DNA from: Anaerocolumna aminovalerica
GTDB taxonomy: Bacteria; Bacillota; Clostridia; Lachnospirales; Lachnospiraceae
Direction: 5' to 3'
Assembly: GCF_900115365.1 (NCBI RefSeq)
Contig: NZ_FOWD01000003.1
Location: 124,001-188,000, forward strand
DNA: 64,000 bases
The stretch's first letter is position 1. Every line of letters begins with the position of its first letter. The notes below the pieces were generated by a model that worked only from the letters and a program-made list of their open reading frames with translations, searched no databases and was not told where the DNA came from. The translations under genes and the position numbers were made by a program. Below, piece after piece: positions 17,967 to 26,776 of this stretch.

Positions 17967-18456
17967 ATTCTTTCTATGTTTTATTTTCTCTCCCACTTTT
18001 TATAATAATAGAATTATCGAATAATACTATCCTGCAACATTTAAAACACCTGATAATTTTACCTTTTTTAGCATGGATTGCATATGATTTAGTATAACAG
18101 TTGAATGATAAATTATCAAATCTATTTTGAAATATTATTATCATTAACAATAGCAATTCTGCTAAATTACCTATACGCATTTAACTGTATGTACCAGGTA
18201 AAGTTGCGGCTTATTTATTTTTGAAAATGAATATATCATGTATAAACAGTAATAATGAGGTATGGCTTTAAGTCCATACCCCATTGTTAATTAAGATTTT
18301 CTTTAACTAATGAACACCTCTATAATAATTACTGGGCTTAATAGAGGATATTTATAATGAAATATAAGATCTTAAATATAATCTAAATATTTAGTCTGTA
18401 ATATTATAAGAGATTAAATTACACCTTCTTGTATAATCAATATTTTATTTTAAGAA
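17967..18456. other. AT-rich intergenic region
   Basis: Between the DUF512 leader and the DUF4180 gene. It contains a hairpin of about 10 bp at roughly 18253-18286 (GGTATGG...CCATACC within AATG/CATT flanks), without a strong T-run on either strand; it may be the DUF4180 terminator. Nothing else recognised. Confidence 0.4.
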
Positions 18457-18822
18457 TCAAATATTTTTGAACTTTTCAATAGCTTGTTTTTCATCACCAA
18501 AGAAAAATATATCTTTACCTTGGTTACATTCATATATGAAATCAACTAAACTCTTACTTGTGTATACCGAAAAGTCCCCTACTATTGCAATTTTAAATTG
18601 ATAATTAATAAATTTTTGCAATATTTCTCCTGCCAATCTGGTCTTTAAGTCAAAAAATTCTTCACAGATTAATGACTTATCCAGGATGATACGATTACAA
18701 TCCACTTCATAATTAACAGTAGCTATAAGGTCCAGTGCTGATTGTACATCCGTTATCAATAAATCATCACTGTTTAAAACAGCAATATCAATTCCATTCT
18801 CACTAATTTTATTTATTAACAT
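18457..18822 (-). CDS. DUF4180 domain protein
   Basis: 121 aa. The whole protein matches the compact DUF4180 pattern: an initial IAVLNSDDLLI strand, DVQSALDLIATVNYE, CNRIILDKSLICEEFFDL, the conserved LAGEILQKFINY helix, and IAVVGDFS-like IAIVGDFSVYTSKSL. No biochemical role is known to me. The open frame reaches 18870, but the upstream part is the repeated leader (GGTTGAAA hairpin and GAAAGGAGC) and translates to an atypical sequence; ATG at 18822 gives the family's normal N-terminus. Monocistronic. Confidence 0.85.
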   Translation of the reverse strand: MLINKISENGIDIAVLNSDDLLITDVQSALDLIATVNYEVDCNRIILDKSLICEEFFDLKTRLAGEILQKFINYQFKIAIVGDFSVYTSKSLVDFIYECNQGKDIFFFGDEKQAIEKFKNI

Positions 18823-18826
18823 ATTT

Positions 18827-18870
18827 ATGAACAAGCTCCTTTCAAAAGTTGAAGGTATTTCAACCTTCAC
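18827..18870 (-). promoter_or_regulatory. Short copy of the GGTTGAAA / GAAAGGAGC leader element
   Basis: The minus strand reads a GTTGAA-ATACC-TTCAAC hairpin followed directly by TTTTGAAAGGAGC, with 13 nt from GGAG to ATG. Compared with der and ispH, the second stem is missing. Confidence 0.6.
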
Positions 18871-18904
18871 TTCTCCTTAAGTTTTTGTTAGTGGTCAAAT
18901 TTTG

Positions 18905-19747
18905 TTATAGCTCTTCTATCATTAAGAATGCGGCTAATATACCACGTTTACCCTGAGTCGCTCTATGTGAAAATAATATATCTTTGTTACAAGAAGTGCA
19001 AACACCTGAAATATGAATATTATGCTCATCCACTCCTGCATCTGATAATATGTGCCTGTTAGCTTCCCAAAGGTCTAGCTGGTATTTATGATTGCTCTTA
19101 TCCAATAATATATCCTTTAGCTGTTTACTATTAAATTCATTCTTAAATTCTTCTGCAACATCTTCACTTACTTCATAGCAGTCCATGCAGATGGAAGGCC
19201 CAATGACAGCTACAACGTCTTTGGGATCTGTTCCAAAATGTTCCCTCATAGCATCAAGAGTGACCTTAGCCATTCTTTTTACAGTTCCTCTCCACCCTGA
19301 GTGACAAAGACCTATGGCATGATTTTTAACATCTACAAAATATAGTATTACACAGTCAGCAGAAAATGTAACAAGGGGTATACCTGGAATATTAGTAATC
19401 AATCCATCAACACCTTCATAATCTCTGGTCCGGATAACACCTTTCCCTTTATCGGCTTCTGTAACCAGCTTTACTACTGTATTATGTACCTGATGTGACA
19501 AAACACAATCTTTCATAGGCAATCCGATGCTTTCACAGATTCTTCTATAATTTTCATCAACGTCTTTTGGATTATCACCATTGGAATAACCCAAATTCAT
19601 ACTTTCAAAATATCCTTTACTGACGCCCCCCAACCTTGTTGAAAATCCATGACGTATAAAAGATATATGGGATAACCCAGGAAATGTGAGAAAAGGCGTT
19701 TTATTTTCCGTATTTAAAATAGTATTTTTATTATTATTAAAATTCAT
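18905..19747 (-). CDS. pgeF: Peptidoglycan editing factor / purine nucleoside phosphorylase-type laccase-domain protein
   Basis: 280 aa, YfiH/PgeF family. Conserved blocks are HGFSTRLGGVS, LSHQVHNT, DGLITNIPGIPLVTFSADC, LCHSGWRG and VIGPSICMDCYEV; they supply the His/Cys zinc ligands of the active site. Family members act as purine nucleoside phosphorylase/deaminases and, in E. coli, remove wrongly incorporated residues from peptidoglycan precursors. The start at ATG 19747 follows the GGAATTGAGG module by 5 nt; the longer frame (to 19810) translates leader structure and is rejected. It is flanked by DUF4180 and yraN. Confidence 0.93.
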   Translation of the reverse strand: MNFNNNKNTILNTENKTPFLTFPGLSHISFIRHGFSTRLGGVSKGYFESMNLGYSNGDNPKDVDENYRRICESIGLPMKDCVLSHQVHNTVVKLVTEADKGKGVIRTRDYEGVDGLITNIPGIPLVTFSADCVILYFVDVKNHAIGLCHSGWRGTVKRMAKVTLDAMREHFGTDPKDVVAVIGPSICMDCYEVSEDVAEEFKNEFNSKQLKDILLDKSNHKYQLDLWEANRHILSDAGVDEHNIHISGVCTSCNKDILFSHRATQGKRGILAAFLMIEEL

Positions 19748-19752
19748 AATAT

Positions 19753-19776
19753 CCTCAATTCCGGTGCTGTAACACC
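19753..19776 (-). promoter_or_regulatory. GGYG hairpin / GGAATYGAGG ribosome-binding module, copy 2
   Basis: The minus strand reads GGTG-TTACAG-CACC, GGAATTGAGG, then 5 nt to ATG. Relative to the copy at 59089 the third stem pair changes from C-G to T-A on both sides, a compensatory change. Upstream, at 19791-19844, are the two hairpins listed separately. Confidence 0.65.
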
Positions 19777-19790
19777 AATTAACAATGACT

Positions 19791-19844
19791 ATAATTTTGT
19801 GTCGGTACAAATTATCGGTTGAAAAAACTTGTTTTTTAACCGAT
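19791..19844 (-). promoter_or_regulatory. Double-hairpin leader of pgeF
   Basis: A first stem ATCGGTT(AAAAAA)...(TTTTTT)AACCGAT with one bulged C and a 4-nt loop (19814-19844) is followed by ATAATTTGT...ACAAAATTAT (19791-19815). The order, the GGTT/AACC termini and the ATTTGT...ACAAA second arm mirror the der leader, but the ribosome-binding module downstream is of the other type. Confidence 0.55.
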
Positions 19845-20100
19845 TCTCCATGTTCTGATTATTTTTAGTCTTTGGAATCATTAACAACATCATACATCCT
19901 TCCATTTATATTCCGTACTATATATAATCAGACTATTAGCAAATATTATATAATAAACTTAGATAGATTGCTATATTATTTACTTAATAATCGAACAAAA
20001 CCCTGAAAATGCTACCCTTGGAAATCATAATCTAAGGGGATGGGTATTAGAGTTTAAAGCATTAGGGTGCTTACATTTTGATTCAAAAGGATATAAATAC
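19845..20100. other. AT-rich intergenic region upstream of the pgeF leader
   Basis: This spans the gap between the pgeF leader hairpins and the yraN stop. No gene, clear terminator or repeat was recognised. A pgeF promoter is expected here, but no consensus pair stands out. Confidence 0.35.
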
Positions 20101-20457
20101 TTAGAATATCGCTTGAAATGCATCTTGAATGAGAGAAATCTCCTGATTTAAGATTAAAACCACATCAAACCGGCATGGTGTTTCCATGGAGATATTATTT
20201 ATAAACATATAATACCTGGCAGTTTTAGATATTTTCTTTATTTTACGTATATCAACAGCTTCATGGGGCATTCCTTTAGCGGAATTGGTACGGTATTTTA
20301 CTTCAATAAATATAAGATAATTGTCTTGTTCTGCTATAATATCAATTTCGCCGGTTCTGCATTGAAAATTAGTTATAATAATCTTATAACCTTGAAGTAT
20401 TAAGTACTCTACAGCTTTTTGTTCAAACTCTTTTCCAATAGAACGTTTATTATACAT
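20101..20457 (-). CDS. yraN: YraN/UPF0102-family endonuclease-like protein
   Basis: 118 aa, predicted restriction-endonuclease-like fold. The sequence has the family's G-x-x-x-E-x-x-A start (IGKEFEQKAVEYL), then RTGEIDIIAE and IFIEVKYRT, giving the E...D-E-x-K catalytic arrangement, and AVDIRKIKKISKTA. GGGGGAGATT precedes the ATG. It belongs to the rnhB-flhB'-yraN tail of the ribosome/secretion cluster; the cellular function is unsettled (DNA processing proposed for relatives). Confidence 0.93.
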   Translation of the reverse strand: MYNKRSIGKEFEQKAVEYLILQGYKIIITNFQCRTGEIDIIAEQDNYLIFIEVKYRTNSAKGMPHEAVDIRKIKKISKTARYYMFINNISMETPCRFDVVLILNQEISLIQDAFQAIF

Positions 20458-20483
20458 AATCTCCCCCTTAAGTTCATTTGTTT

Positions 20484-20879
20484 TTATCTTGGTAAAACCT
20501 TCTTCTTAATTCGGTCCATATCATCAACAAATAACAATATTTCTGCCACCACCTCATATAATTCAGGAGGTATAAAATCTCCTACTTCTAATCTGGAAAG
20601 AGTTCCTGCCAGTTGATCGTCTTTATGAAGGGGAATCTTGTGCTCTCCGGCTTTTTTAATTATTTTATCTGCTAAATAACCTTTACCGGTTGCAATGATT
20701 CTGGGTGCTGGTTCATCAGGGTGATAAGATACTGCTACTGCGGTTTTATTTCTAAACTTAGGATCCAAGATAGGATGTGCATCTGTTCCTGACACAGTAT
20801 CAATTTCAGCACCTATAAAGCCAGTTTCAGTTCCATTTTTATTAATTTTATGTTCTTTTGATTTCATGTTTTCTTCCAT
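20484..20879 (-). CDS. Stand-alone FlhB C-terminal (export switch) domain protein
   Basis: 131 aa. After a polar tail (1-40) the protein matches only the cytoplasmic domain of FlhB/YscU (AVAVSYHPDEPAPRIIATGKG, HKIPLHKDDQLAGTLSRLEVGDFIPPELYEVVAEIL). The usual autocleaved NPTH is absent; the equivalent position reads FRNKTAVAVSY. There are no membrane segments. It corresponds to B. subtilis YlqH, which sits in the same rplS-rbgA-rnhB neighbourhood. Role unknown; it may modulate flagellar export or have been recruited elsewhere. Confidence 0.87.
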   Translation of the reverse strand: MEENMKSKEHKINKNGTETGFIGAEIDTVSGTDAHPILDPKFRNKTAVAVSYHPDEPAPRIIATGKGYLADKIIKKAGEHKIPLHKDDQLAGTLSRLEVGDFIPPELYEVVAEILLFVDDMDRIKKKVLPR

Positions 20880-20951
20880 AGGATACCTCCAAATATAAAG
20901 GAAACAGTTTATGTTAAACAGATTAAGTAATTTAATAAGCGGATATTTTTA

Positions 20952-21710
20952 TTATATAAAATTCTTAATAAAACTAGCTCTATGTATTAAAGAAGGACCA
21001 TATTCTTTCAATGCTTCTATATGCTCTTTTGAACCATATCCCTTATTACTTGCAAATCCATACCGTGGAAAGACCTTATCATAAGCAACCATTAAGCGGT
21101 CTCTGGTTACTTTTGCAATAATACTTGCTGCGGCTATGGATATACTTTTGGCATCTCCCTTAATAATAGGAACCTGTCTTATGTCAACTTTCGGTATAGT
21201 AACAGCATCATTTAACAATATATCGGGTTTAATGGACAGATTATTTATAGCTTGTCTCATAGCTTCAAAAGTTGCCTGAAGAATATTAATTTCATCAATA
21301 TGGGAAGGTGGAATACTTCCAACACCAACAGCTACTGCCTGTTCCATAATCTCATCATATAACTCTTCTCTCTTTTTCTCAGATAATTGTTTGGAATCAT
21401 TAATATATAAAATATTACAATCTTTTGGTAAAATTACTGCGCAGGCTACAACAGGGCCTGCTAATGGTCCTCTTCCCACCTCGTCAACACCACATATATA
21501 TGAATATTCCCGAAACTTATTCTCATAAGTTTTCATTTTTTCAGTTCGTTCTATTTCTTTATTAAGTTTTTCTATTTCCTTTTCATAATTTTGAATAAGT
21601 TTAATAACACCGACTCTATTGTCATTACGATATTTATTTATAATTTGTACTAATTGATTCGCATCAGCCTCAGCGAATTCTTTCTTAACATCAGATATTC
21701 TAATTTCCAA
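20952..21710 (-). CDS. rnhB: Ribonuclease HII
   Basis: 252 aa; cleaves RNA in RNA-DNA hybrids and at single ribonucleotides in DNA. A Firmicute-style N-terminal extension with charged coiled coil (about 1-65) precedes the catalytic domain, which starts YICGVDEVGRGPLAGP with the D76/E77 pair. Further motifs are NDSKQLSEKKRE, LLNDAVTIPK and GDAKSISIAAASIIAKVTRD. The start is TTG at 21710, the only start well placed after AAGGGAG. It follows lepB in the cluster. Confidence 0.96.
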   Translation of the reverse strand: MEIRISDVKKEFAEADANQLVQIINKYRNDNRVGVIKLIQNYEKEIEKLNKEIERTEKMKTYENKFREYSYICGVDEVGRGPLAGPVVACAVILPKDCNILYINDSKQLSEKKREELYDEIMEQAVAVGVGSIPPSHIDEINILQATFEAMRQAINNLSIKPDILLNDAVTIPKVDIRQVPIIKGDAKSISIAAASIIAKVTRDRLMVAYDKVFPRYGFASNKGYGSKEHIEALKEYGPSLIHRASFIKNFI

Positions 21711-21740
21711 GTTACTTTCTCCCTTTAGTATAATCTCTAT

Positions 21741-22322
21741 TTACTTAGCAAAACCAAACTTATTCAATGGCCATATTCGCAGCCAGGCTTTACCAATAAT
21801 CCTGTCCTTATTAATCACGCCAACATCCGGATCTCTGCTGTCCGAACTATGATTACGGTTATCACCAAGAACAAAATATTCATCTTCATTCAGCGTAATA
21901 GGAACACTTGCAGTTCCGGAATAGTTCATAATTTCTTTTCCATAGTTTTCTTCTAAAAGTTCAGAGTTAATATAGATATTGCCATTTTTAATCTGCAGGG
22001 TTTCACCGGGAAGTCCAATGATCCTTTTAATATAATATTTTTTACTTGTTTTGATTGGAAATACAATAATATCAAAGCGTTTTGGAGCAATAAAATGATA
22101 GGATAATTTATTTATAATTAAATTATCTCGATCAAATAATGTATTTTCCATTGACTGTCCCTGAACTACAGTACGTTGACCAACATAATTTATAATTACG
22201 AAGGTTGCCAGAAAAACTAGAATGATATAAAACAAGAGATGAAAGATTTCTTTTTTCATAATTTTAGTACCGCCTAATGGTTCTTCTTCCGCATTAAAAT
22301 CAACTACTTTTTTTATGGACAC
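21741..22322 (-). CDS. lepB: Signal peptidase I (second copy)
   Basis: 193-aa membrane protease removing signal peptides from exported proteins. One N-terminal membrane anchor spans about 26-46. The catalytic serine is S57 in QGQSMENTL and the general-base lysine K99 in YYIKRIIGLPGET; box E is FVLGDNRNHSSDSRDPDVG. GTG at 22322 was chosen because AGAGG stands 7 nt upstream; the longer frame to 22397 reads through a hairpin (22371-22393 region). A similar lepB lies just upstream, separated by rbgA. Confidence 0.95.
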   Translation of the reverse strand: MSIKKVVDFNAEEEPLGGTKIMKKEIFHLLFYIILVFLATFVIINYVGQRTVVQGQSMENTLFDRDNLIINKLSYHFIAPKRFDIIVFPIKTSKKYYIKRIIGLPGETLQIKNGNIYINSELLEENYGKEIMNYSGTASVPITLNEDEYFVLGDNRNHSSDSRDPDVGVINKDRIIGKAWLRIWPLNKFGFAK

Positions 22323-22438
22323 TTCTTCACCTCTTTTCTTAGGCTTAAAGCATGAAGTTATATTGTATAATAATAGTATACATTGCTCAAGGAGCAATGT
22401 AAATTACTAATATTATAAAAAGCAAAAGTAAGGTAAAA

Positions 22439-23287
22439 TTACATTTTATTTGGAAATTCCAGAGTAATATTTCCCAGTTTACCATCTTGAAATTCATCAA
22501 TAACAATTCCGGCCGCTTTATTTAAATCTAAAAAGCCGCCTCTGATTCTACAAGCCCGCCTTTCTGCAATACTGGAAAGAATTTGTACCGGATCATCCGC
22601 TTCCTCAATATTGTAACGGGCAGCTAAACACCCAATATAATTTTCATGAAGAAATTTAATTAGTTCTAGGGATAGTTCTAATATATTAAGTATTTCTTCA
22701 CGAATAGAACCAATAAAAGCCAAACGCAGACCTACTGCCTGATCTTCAAACTTAGGCCACAATATCCCCGGTGTGTCAAGTAATTCAATGTTCTTACTTA
22801 AACGGATCCACTGTTTCCCTTTTGTCACACCTGGTTTGTTGCCTGTTTTTGCAGAAGCCTTACCTGCAAAACTATTAATAAAGGTTGACTTTCCTACATT
22901 TGGTATACCCACCACCATGGCTCTTACCGGCCTGTTTATTATGCCCTTTTTACGGTCTCTTTCAATTTTTTCCTTACAGGCTTCTTGTACAATTTCATTT
23001 ACTTTCTTAACACCCACTCCGGTTTTTGAATTAACTAAAGTAACAAAATAACCTTTCGATTCAAAATATGCTTTCCATTGCTCGTTATATTTTGGTTCTG
23101 CTAAATCATATTTATTTAATAATATGACTCTTGATTTATTTTTAGCTAATTCGTCAATATCCGGATTCTTACTGCTTAGTGGTATTCTTGCATCTACCAG
23201 CTCGATGACAACGTCAATTAGCTTTATATCATCCTGCATCATGCGTCTTGCTTTGGCCATATGACCTGGATACCATTGAAAATTCAA
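22439..23287 (-). CDS. rbgA: Ribosome biogenesis GTPase RbgA (YlqF)
   Basis: 282-aa circularly permuted GTPase for late 50S assembly. The G4 motif NKYD comes first (near residue 58), followed by G1 GIPNVGKST near 127, the G2 region NKPGVTKG, and G3 DTPGILWP. A C-terminal ANTAR-like domain follows. The N-terminus MNFQWYPGHMAKA is diagnostic. It starts 1 nt after the lepB stop, so the two are coupled; the flanking of rbgA by two lepB genes is noted under findings. Confidence 0.97.
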   Translation of the reverse strand: MNFQWYPGHMAKARRMMQDDIKLIDVVIELVDARIPLSSKNPDIDELAKNKSRVILLNKYDLAEPKYNEQWKAYFESKGYFVTLVNSKTGVGVKKVNEIVQEACKEKIERDRKKGIINRPVRAMVVGIPNVGKSTFINSFAGKASAKTGNKPGVTKGKQWIRLSKNIELLDTPGILWPKFEDQAVGLRLAFIGSIREEILNILELSLELIKFLHENYIGCLAARYNIEEADDPVQILSSIAERRACRIRGGFLDLNKAAGIVIDEFQDGKLGNITLEFPNKM

Positions 23288-23878
23288 TTATTTCTCCTCC
23301 CTTTTCAGGTTCAATTTATTAACAAAATTAAAATTATTTGTTCGAATCCATGCTTTACCTATTATTTCATTGGACAATATATTTCCAATATTTGCAAATC
23401 TACTGTCCTCACTGTTATTTCGATTATCACCTAATACGAAATATTCATTTTTATCCAGAGTTATCTCCTCTGCAGCAAGGCCACTGTTTGTAATTGGTTC
23501 AATTACCATTGGTTCTTCTAACAATTCACCATTAACATATACATTTCCGTCGGTAATATTTATTGTTTCACCGGGCAGACCTATTATTCGCTTTATATTA
23601 TAATAGCTATGCTCATTTCCGCTTTGTTTAAATACGATTATATCAAAGCGTTCCGGTTTATTGAATTTATATGCAAATTTATTAATAATAATTTTATCCT
23701 GATCAACTAAAGTGGGACTCATGGAAACTCCCAGCATGGTAGTTCTTTCTATGGTAAAATTAACAACAAAATATGCAAGACCAATAACAACGGCTAATTC
23801 AATAATCCATATAATACCTTCAGTTATGATTTTCTTCACTAATGGCTTTCTGCTGGTTTTATCAAAATTAAAATCCAT
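23288..23878 (-). CDS. lepB: Signal peptidase I (first copy)
   Basis: 196-aa membrane protease with an N-terminal anchor at about 22-42, catalytic S52 in GVSMSPTL, lysine K96 in YNIKRIIGLPGET, and FVLGDNRNNSEDSR. It is about as long as, and clearly paralogous to, the copy at 21741 but differs in its N-terminal tail and C-terminus. It follows rplS after an intrinsic terminator (23913-23944), implying partial read-through or its own promoter. Confidence 0.95.
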   Translation of the reverse strand: MDFNFDKTSRKPLVKKIITEGIIWIIELAVVIGLAYFVVNFTIERTTMLGVSMSPTLVDQDKIIINKFAYKFNKPERFDIIVFKQSGNEHSYYNIKRIIGLPGETINITDGNVYVNGELLEEPMVIEPITNSGLAAEEITLDKNEYFVLGDNRNNSEDSRFANIGNILSNEIIGKAWIRTNNFNFVNKLNLKREEK

Positions 23879-23912
23879 GACAAATCTCCCTTATGTTAAA
23901 TTACATATATTC

Positions 23913-23944
23913 TAAAAAAGGGACATTACCTAAGTAATTGTCCC
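23913..23944 (-). terminator. Intrinsic terminator after rplS
   Basis: The minus strand shows GGGAC(A)ATTAC-TTAG-GTAATGTCCC followed by TTTTTT, 25 nt after the rplS stop. It may tune the ratio of ribosomal protein to lepB/rbgA messages. Confidence 0.8.
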
Positions 23945-23968
23945 CTCTAGTCATCATAAATATTAGAA

Positions 23969-24316
23969 CTATTTTATTGCTTCTTTAACTTTAGCTCTCT
24001 TACCTACTCTGCCACGTAAATAAGTTAACTTAGCTCTTCTGACTTTACCATGTCTAACAACTTCGATTCTGTCAACGCTTGGTGAATGTACCGGCCAAGT
24101 TCTTTCAACACCAATACCGTTAGAATTTTTTCTAACTGTAAATGTTTCTCTTGCGCCACCATTTTGTCTCTTAAGTACAGTACCTTCGAAAACCTGGATT
24201 CTCTCACGGTTACCTTCTTTTACTTTTGCGTATACTTTAACAGTATCACCTACGTTAAAACTAGCAACTTCTTCTTTAAGCTGAGCAGCTTCAATGTTTT
24301 TAATAATATTGTTCAT
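23969..24316 (-). CDS. rplS: 50S ribosomal protein L19
   Basis: 115 aa, full length. Recognised by [43 protein letters not shown], and the C-terminal [17 protein letters not shown]. It lies at the 30S-50S interface. AAGGAGG is well placed. A leader of about 250 nt separates it from trmD, with no clear structure beyond AT-rich stretches. Confidence 0.99.
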   Translation of the reverse strand: MNNIIKNIEAAQLKEEVASFNVGDTVKVYAKVKEGNRERIQVFEGTVLKRQNGGARETFTVRKNSNGIGVERTWPVHSPSVDRIEVVRHGKVRRAKLTYLRGRVGKRAKVKEAIK

Positions 24317-24572
24317 TTTGTGACCTCCTTCATATTTAGATGTTCTTAATACCTTGCATTACTTAACTTTCTGCTGTTAATTTACTCAATTGCATGTCCA
24401 TTATATAAAATGCGGTGTATCAGAGGACCATCCCATCTCACAACAACTTACTCTAACATATTCCAATTGAAAATGCAAGCATTTTCCGTTTTTTTATTTA
24501 CTAAATATTTATTTAACTCTTTTTAAATAAAAGGTCTTTTAACTATACAAAGAATAGCACTATAAGGTACTT

Positions 24573-25331
24573 TTATTCTTTAAAATTACTTTTCAGAAAC
24601 TTCTTCTCATCCTCTGATAAATGTGCCTTTTCCAGCAAATCCGGACGGTTTTGGGCTGTACGTATAATAGACTGCTGCCTTCTCCATTGTTCTACATTTC
24701 CATGATGACCGGATAGTAATACTTCCGGTACCATTTTCCCCATAAATACTTCCGGTCTGGTATATTGGGGGTATTCTAACAAGTTATCCTGCAAAGATTC
24801 AAATTCCGCTGAAACATCATTATTCAGCACCCCGGGAATAAGCCTGGATATTGCATCTATCATAACCATAGCCGGTAATTCTCCACCTGTAAGAACATAA
24901 TCTCCTATGGAAATATAATCGGTAACAATCATTTCAAGTACTCTCTCATCAATGCCTTCGTAGTGACCGCATAAGAAGATTAAATCCTCTTCCTCTGCTA
25001 ATTCTTCTGCAATATTTTGATGAAAAACTTTCCCCTGGGGAGTCAGATAAATAACACGAGGTTTCTTCTCCGCATTATCACTTATACAACTTTTTTTAAT
25101 CTTTTCTGCTGTATGTTCATAGGCACGATAAACCGGTCCAGCAGCCATGACCATACCTGCACCGCCACCATATGGATAATCATCTACTTTATTGTGTTTA
25201 TTCTCTGAAAAATCACGGATATTAATTGCTTCCAGAGATAATATGCCTTTCTCTAAAGCTCTACCTGTGATACTTGTATTTAACCCCTGAAGGATCATCT
25301 CCGGAAATAAGGTTAGTACATGGTAATTCAT
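24573..25331 (-). CDS. trmD: tRNA (guanine-N1-)-methyltransferase
   Basis: 252 aa; methylates G37 of tRNAs reading CNN codons using SAM. SPOUT knot motifs are LCGHYEGIDERV near residue 122 and the SAM-binding ISIGDYVLTGGELPA near 145. The N-terminal MNYHVLTLFPEM and C-terminal QHGN-like GHHGNVEQWRRQQS are typical. It lies directly after rimM. Confidence 0.98.
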   Translation of the reverse strand: MNYHVLTLFPEMILQGLNTSITGRALEKGILSLEAINIRDFSENKHNKVDDYPYGGGAGMVMAAGPVYRAYEHTAEKIKKSCISDNAEKKPRVIYLTPQGKVFHQNIAEELAEEEDLIFLCGHYEGIDERVLEMIVTDYISIGDYVLTGGELPAMVMIDAISRLIPGVLNNDVSAEFESLQDNLLEYPQYTRPEVFMGKMVPEVLLSGHHGNVEQWRRQQSIIRTAQNRPDLLEKAHLSEDEKKFLKSNFKE

Positions 25332-25367
25332 AGTTGGTCTCCATTATATATTTATTTTCTTTTATCT

Positions 25368-25874
25368 TTATAATAAGCCTGGAAGCAGGTGAACTTTTAT
25401 TTCTTTCTTTTCTGTGTCAACATTCAGGATGCATTCCTCTATGGAAGGGATTAAAATCTCTTTTCCTTCCTTTGTTTTTACAACATAAACATCATTTGCA
25501 GCAGTAGTAAGAACTTCTGTTAATTCACCAAGTTCGTTGCCTTCATCACTAATTACTTTAGAGCCCAATATATCATATATAAAGTACTCATCCTCTTCTA
25601 GTTTTACAGCATTATCCCTGGTAACCAGAAGATCTTTTCCTTTATATTTTTCGATGTCATTTATATTATCAATTCCTTTAAATTTTAATATAGCATATTG
25701 TTTAAAAAACTTTACGCCTTCAATTTCAAGGTCTAAATATTCTTTTCCAGTATCTAGAATAACCTGTTTTAAGGTTTTAAATCGATTTATATCATCTGTT
25801 GTAGGGAAGACTTTAACCTCTCCGCGAATACCATGGGTGGAAGTAATAACTCCCACTCTTAAGAAATCATTCAT
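25368..25874 (-). CDS. rimM: 16S rRNA processing protein RimM
   Basis: 168 aa; a 30S assembly factor that binds S19. The N-terminal RimM barrel ([19 protein letters not shown]) and the C-terminal PRC-like domain ([13 protein letters not shown] ... [14 protein letters not shown]) are both complete. Upstream at 25917-25963 is a three-arm hairpin that may attenuate transcription entering rimM-trmD. Confidence 0.97.
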   Translation of the reverse strand: MNDFLRVGVITSTHGIRGEVKVFPTTDDINRFKTLKQVILDTGKEYLDLEIEGVKFFKQYAILKFKGIDNINDIEKYKGKDLLVTRDNAVKLEEDEYFIYDILGSKVISDEGNELGELTEVLTTAANDVYVVKTKEGKEILIPSIEECILNVDTEKKEIKVHLLPGLL

Positions 25875-25911
25875 AATGGTCTCCTATCATTCAAGTAATT
25901 TTATTTTTATG

Positions 25912-25963
25912 ACAAAACAAGAACCCGTGCCTTAAGGCATGTCTAAAAAGACCAGGTTCTTGT
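25912..25963 (-). promoter_or_regulatory. Three-arm stem-loop in the rimM leader
   Basis: The outer stem ACAAGAACC / GGTTCTTGT encloses two small hairpins, GTCTttttAGAC and ATGCCTTAAGGCAC, forming a three-way junction; TTTTGTC follows on the minus strand. The weak T-run fits a partial terminator or attenuator between khpA and rimM. Confidence 0.6.
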
Positions 25964-26081
25964 AAAGTTATAATTTACTTACGGTAAGTAAAGTTTTACC
26001 ATAAGTATTCACTCACGTAAAATCTTACTTATTATTATCGTTGTTAACTCAAGTTTGACAACACAAACAAACAGTCTTGAT

Positions 26082-26312
26082 TTATTGTAATATCTCAACG
26101 ACTACTTTCTTATCATCCTTAGTTGCTGCAGCTTTTACAACGGTACGGATGGATTTAGCAATACGGCCTTGTTTTCCGATTACTTTACCCATATCTTCAG
26201 GAGCAACCCTTAATTCAACTATAATAGCCTTTTCAGTTTCCTTTTCCGTTACAACAACTTTTTCAGGATAATCAACCAGTGATGTAGCAATTACTTCAAC
26301 TAATTCTTTCAT
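26082..26312 (-). CDS. khpA: KH-domain RNA-binding protein KhpA
   Basis: 76 aa, a single KH domain with the GxxG loop in VIGKQGRIAKSIRTVVKA. Members (B. subtilis YlqC, S. pneumoniae KhpA) partner with KhpB/Jag in RNA binding and cell-length control. Always found between rpsP and rimM in Firmicutes, as here. Confidence 0.96.
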   Translation of the reverse strand: MKELVEVIATSLVDYPEKVVVTEKETEKAIIVELRVAPEDMGKVIGKQGRIAKSIRTVVKAAATKDDKKVVVEILQ

Positions 26313-26394
26313 TACTCTTCACCTCCATAGGAATGTGAAATGATTGTACAACTATTGCACAATACTTTGTAGCAACAAAAAGTTAAAAAAGCAA

Positions 26395-26640
26395 TTATTT
26401 TGTAATACCTGCATTTTTAAATAATTTGCCAACTGTTTCAGTAGGTTGAGCACCATTTGATAACCATTTCTTAGCTACTTCTTCGTTAATGTTGAATACA
26501 CTAGGATCCTTAGTTGGATCATAAGTACCAATTTCTTCGATGAATCTACCATCTCTTGGTGATCTGGAATCTGAAACAACGATTCTATAGAAAGGAGCTT
26601 TTTTCTGTCCCATTCTCTTTAATCTAATCTTTACTGCCAT
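26395..26640 (-). CDS. rpsP: 30S ribosomal protein S16
   Basis: 81 aa, full length ([20 protein letters not shown], then [18 protein letters not shown]). AAGGAGG lies right before ATG 26640; the longer frame to 26691 includes that ribosome binding site and is rejected. Followed by khpA. Confidence 0.99.
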   Translation of the reverse strand: MAVKIRLKRMGQKKAPFYRIVVSDSRSPRDGRFIEEIGTYDPTKDPSVFNINEEVAKKWLSNGAQPTETVGKLFKNAGITK

Positions 26641-26776
26641 GTATTTCACCTCCTTAAAAAATAAATCTTTATAATGCAAAAATATTTTCACATTAAACTT
26701 TATTGTAAAATGTTATATAAAGAATTGTTTAAAGACAATAATAACTCTATATAAACAATTTATAACCAAACAATGA

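Noticed and set aside
18823-18870. N-terminal extension of the DUF4180 protein starting at GTG 18870
   Set aside because: The extension translates the leader hairpin and ribosome binding site shared with der and ispH, and the family N-terminus begins at the downstream ATG.
19748-19810. N-terminal extension of PgeF from 19810
   Set aside because: It covers the second leader hairpin and the GGAATTGAGG ribosome-binding module.
22323-22397. Extended N-terminus of the second signal peptidase
   Set aside because: The added residues read through a perfect hairpin and have no ribosome binding site; the GTG at 22322 has one.
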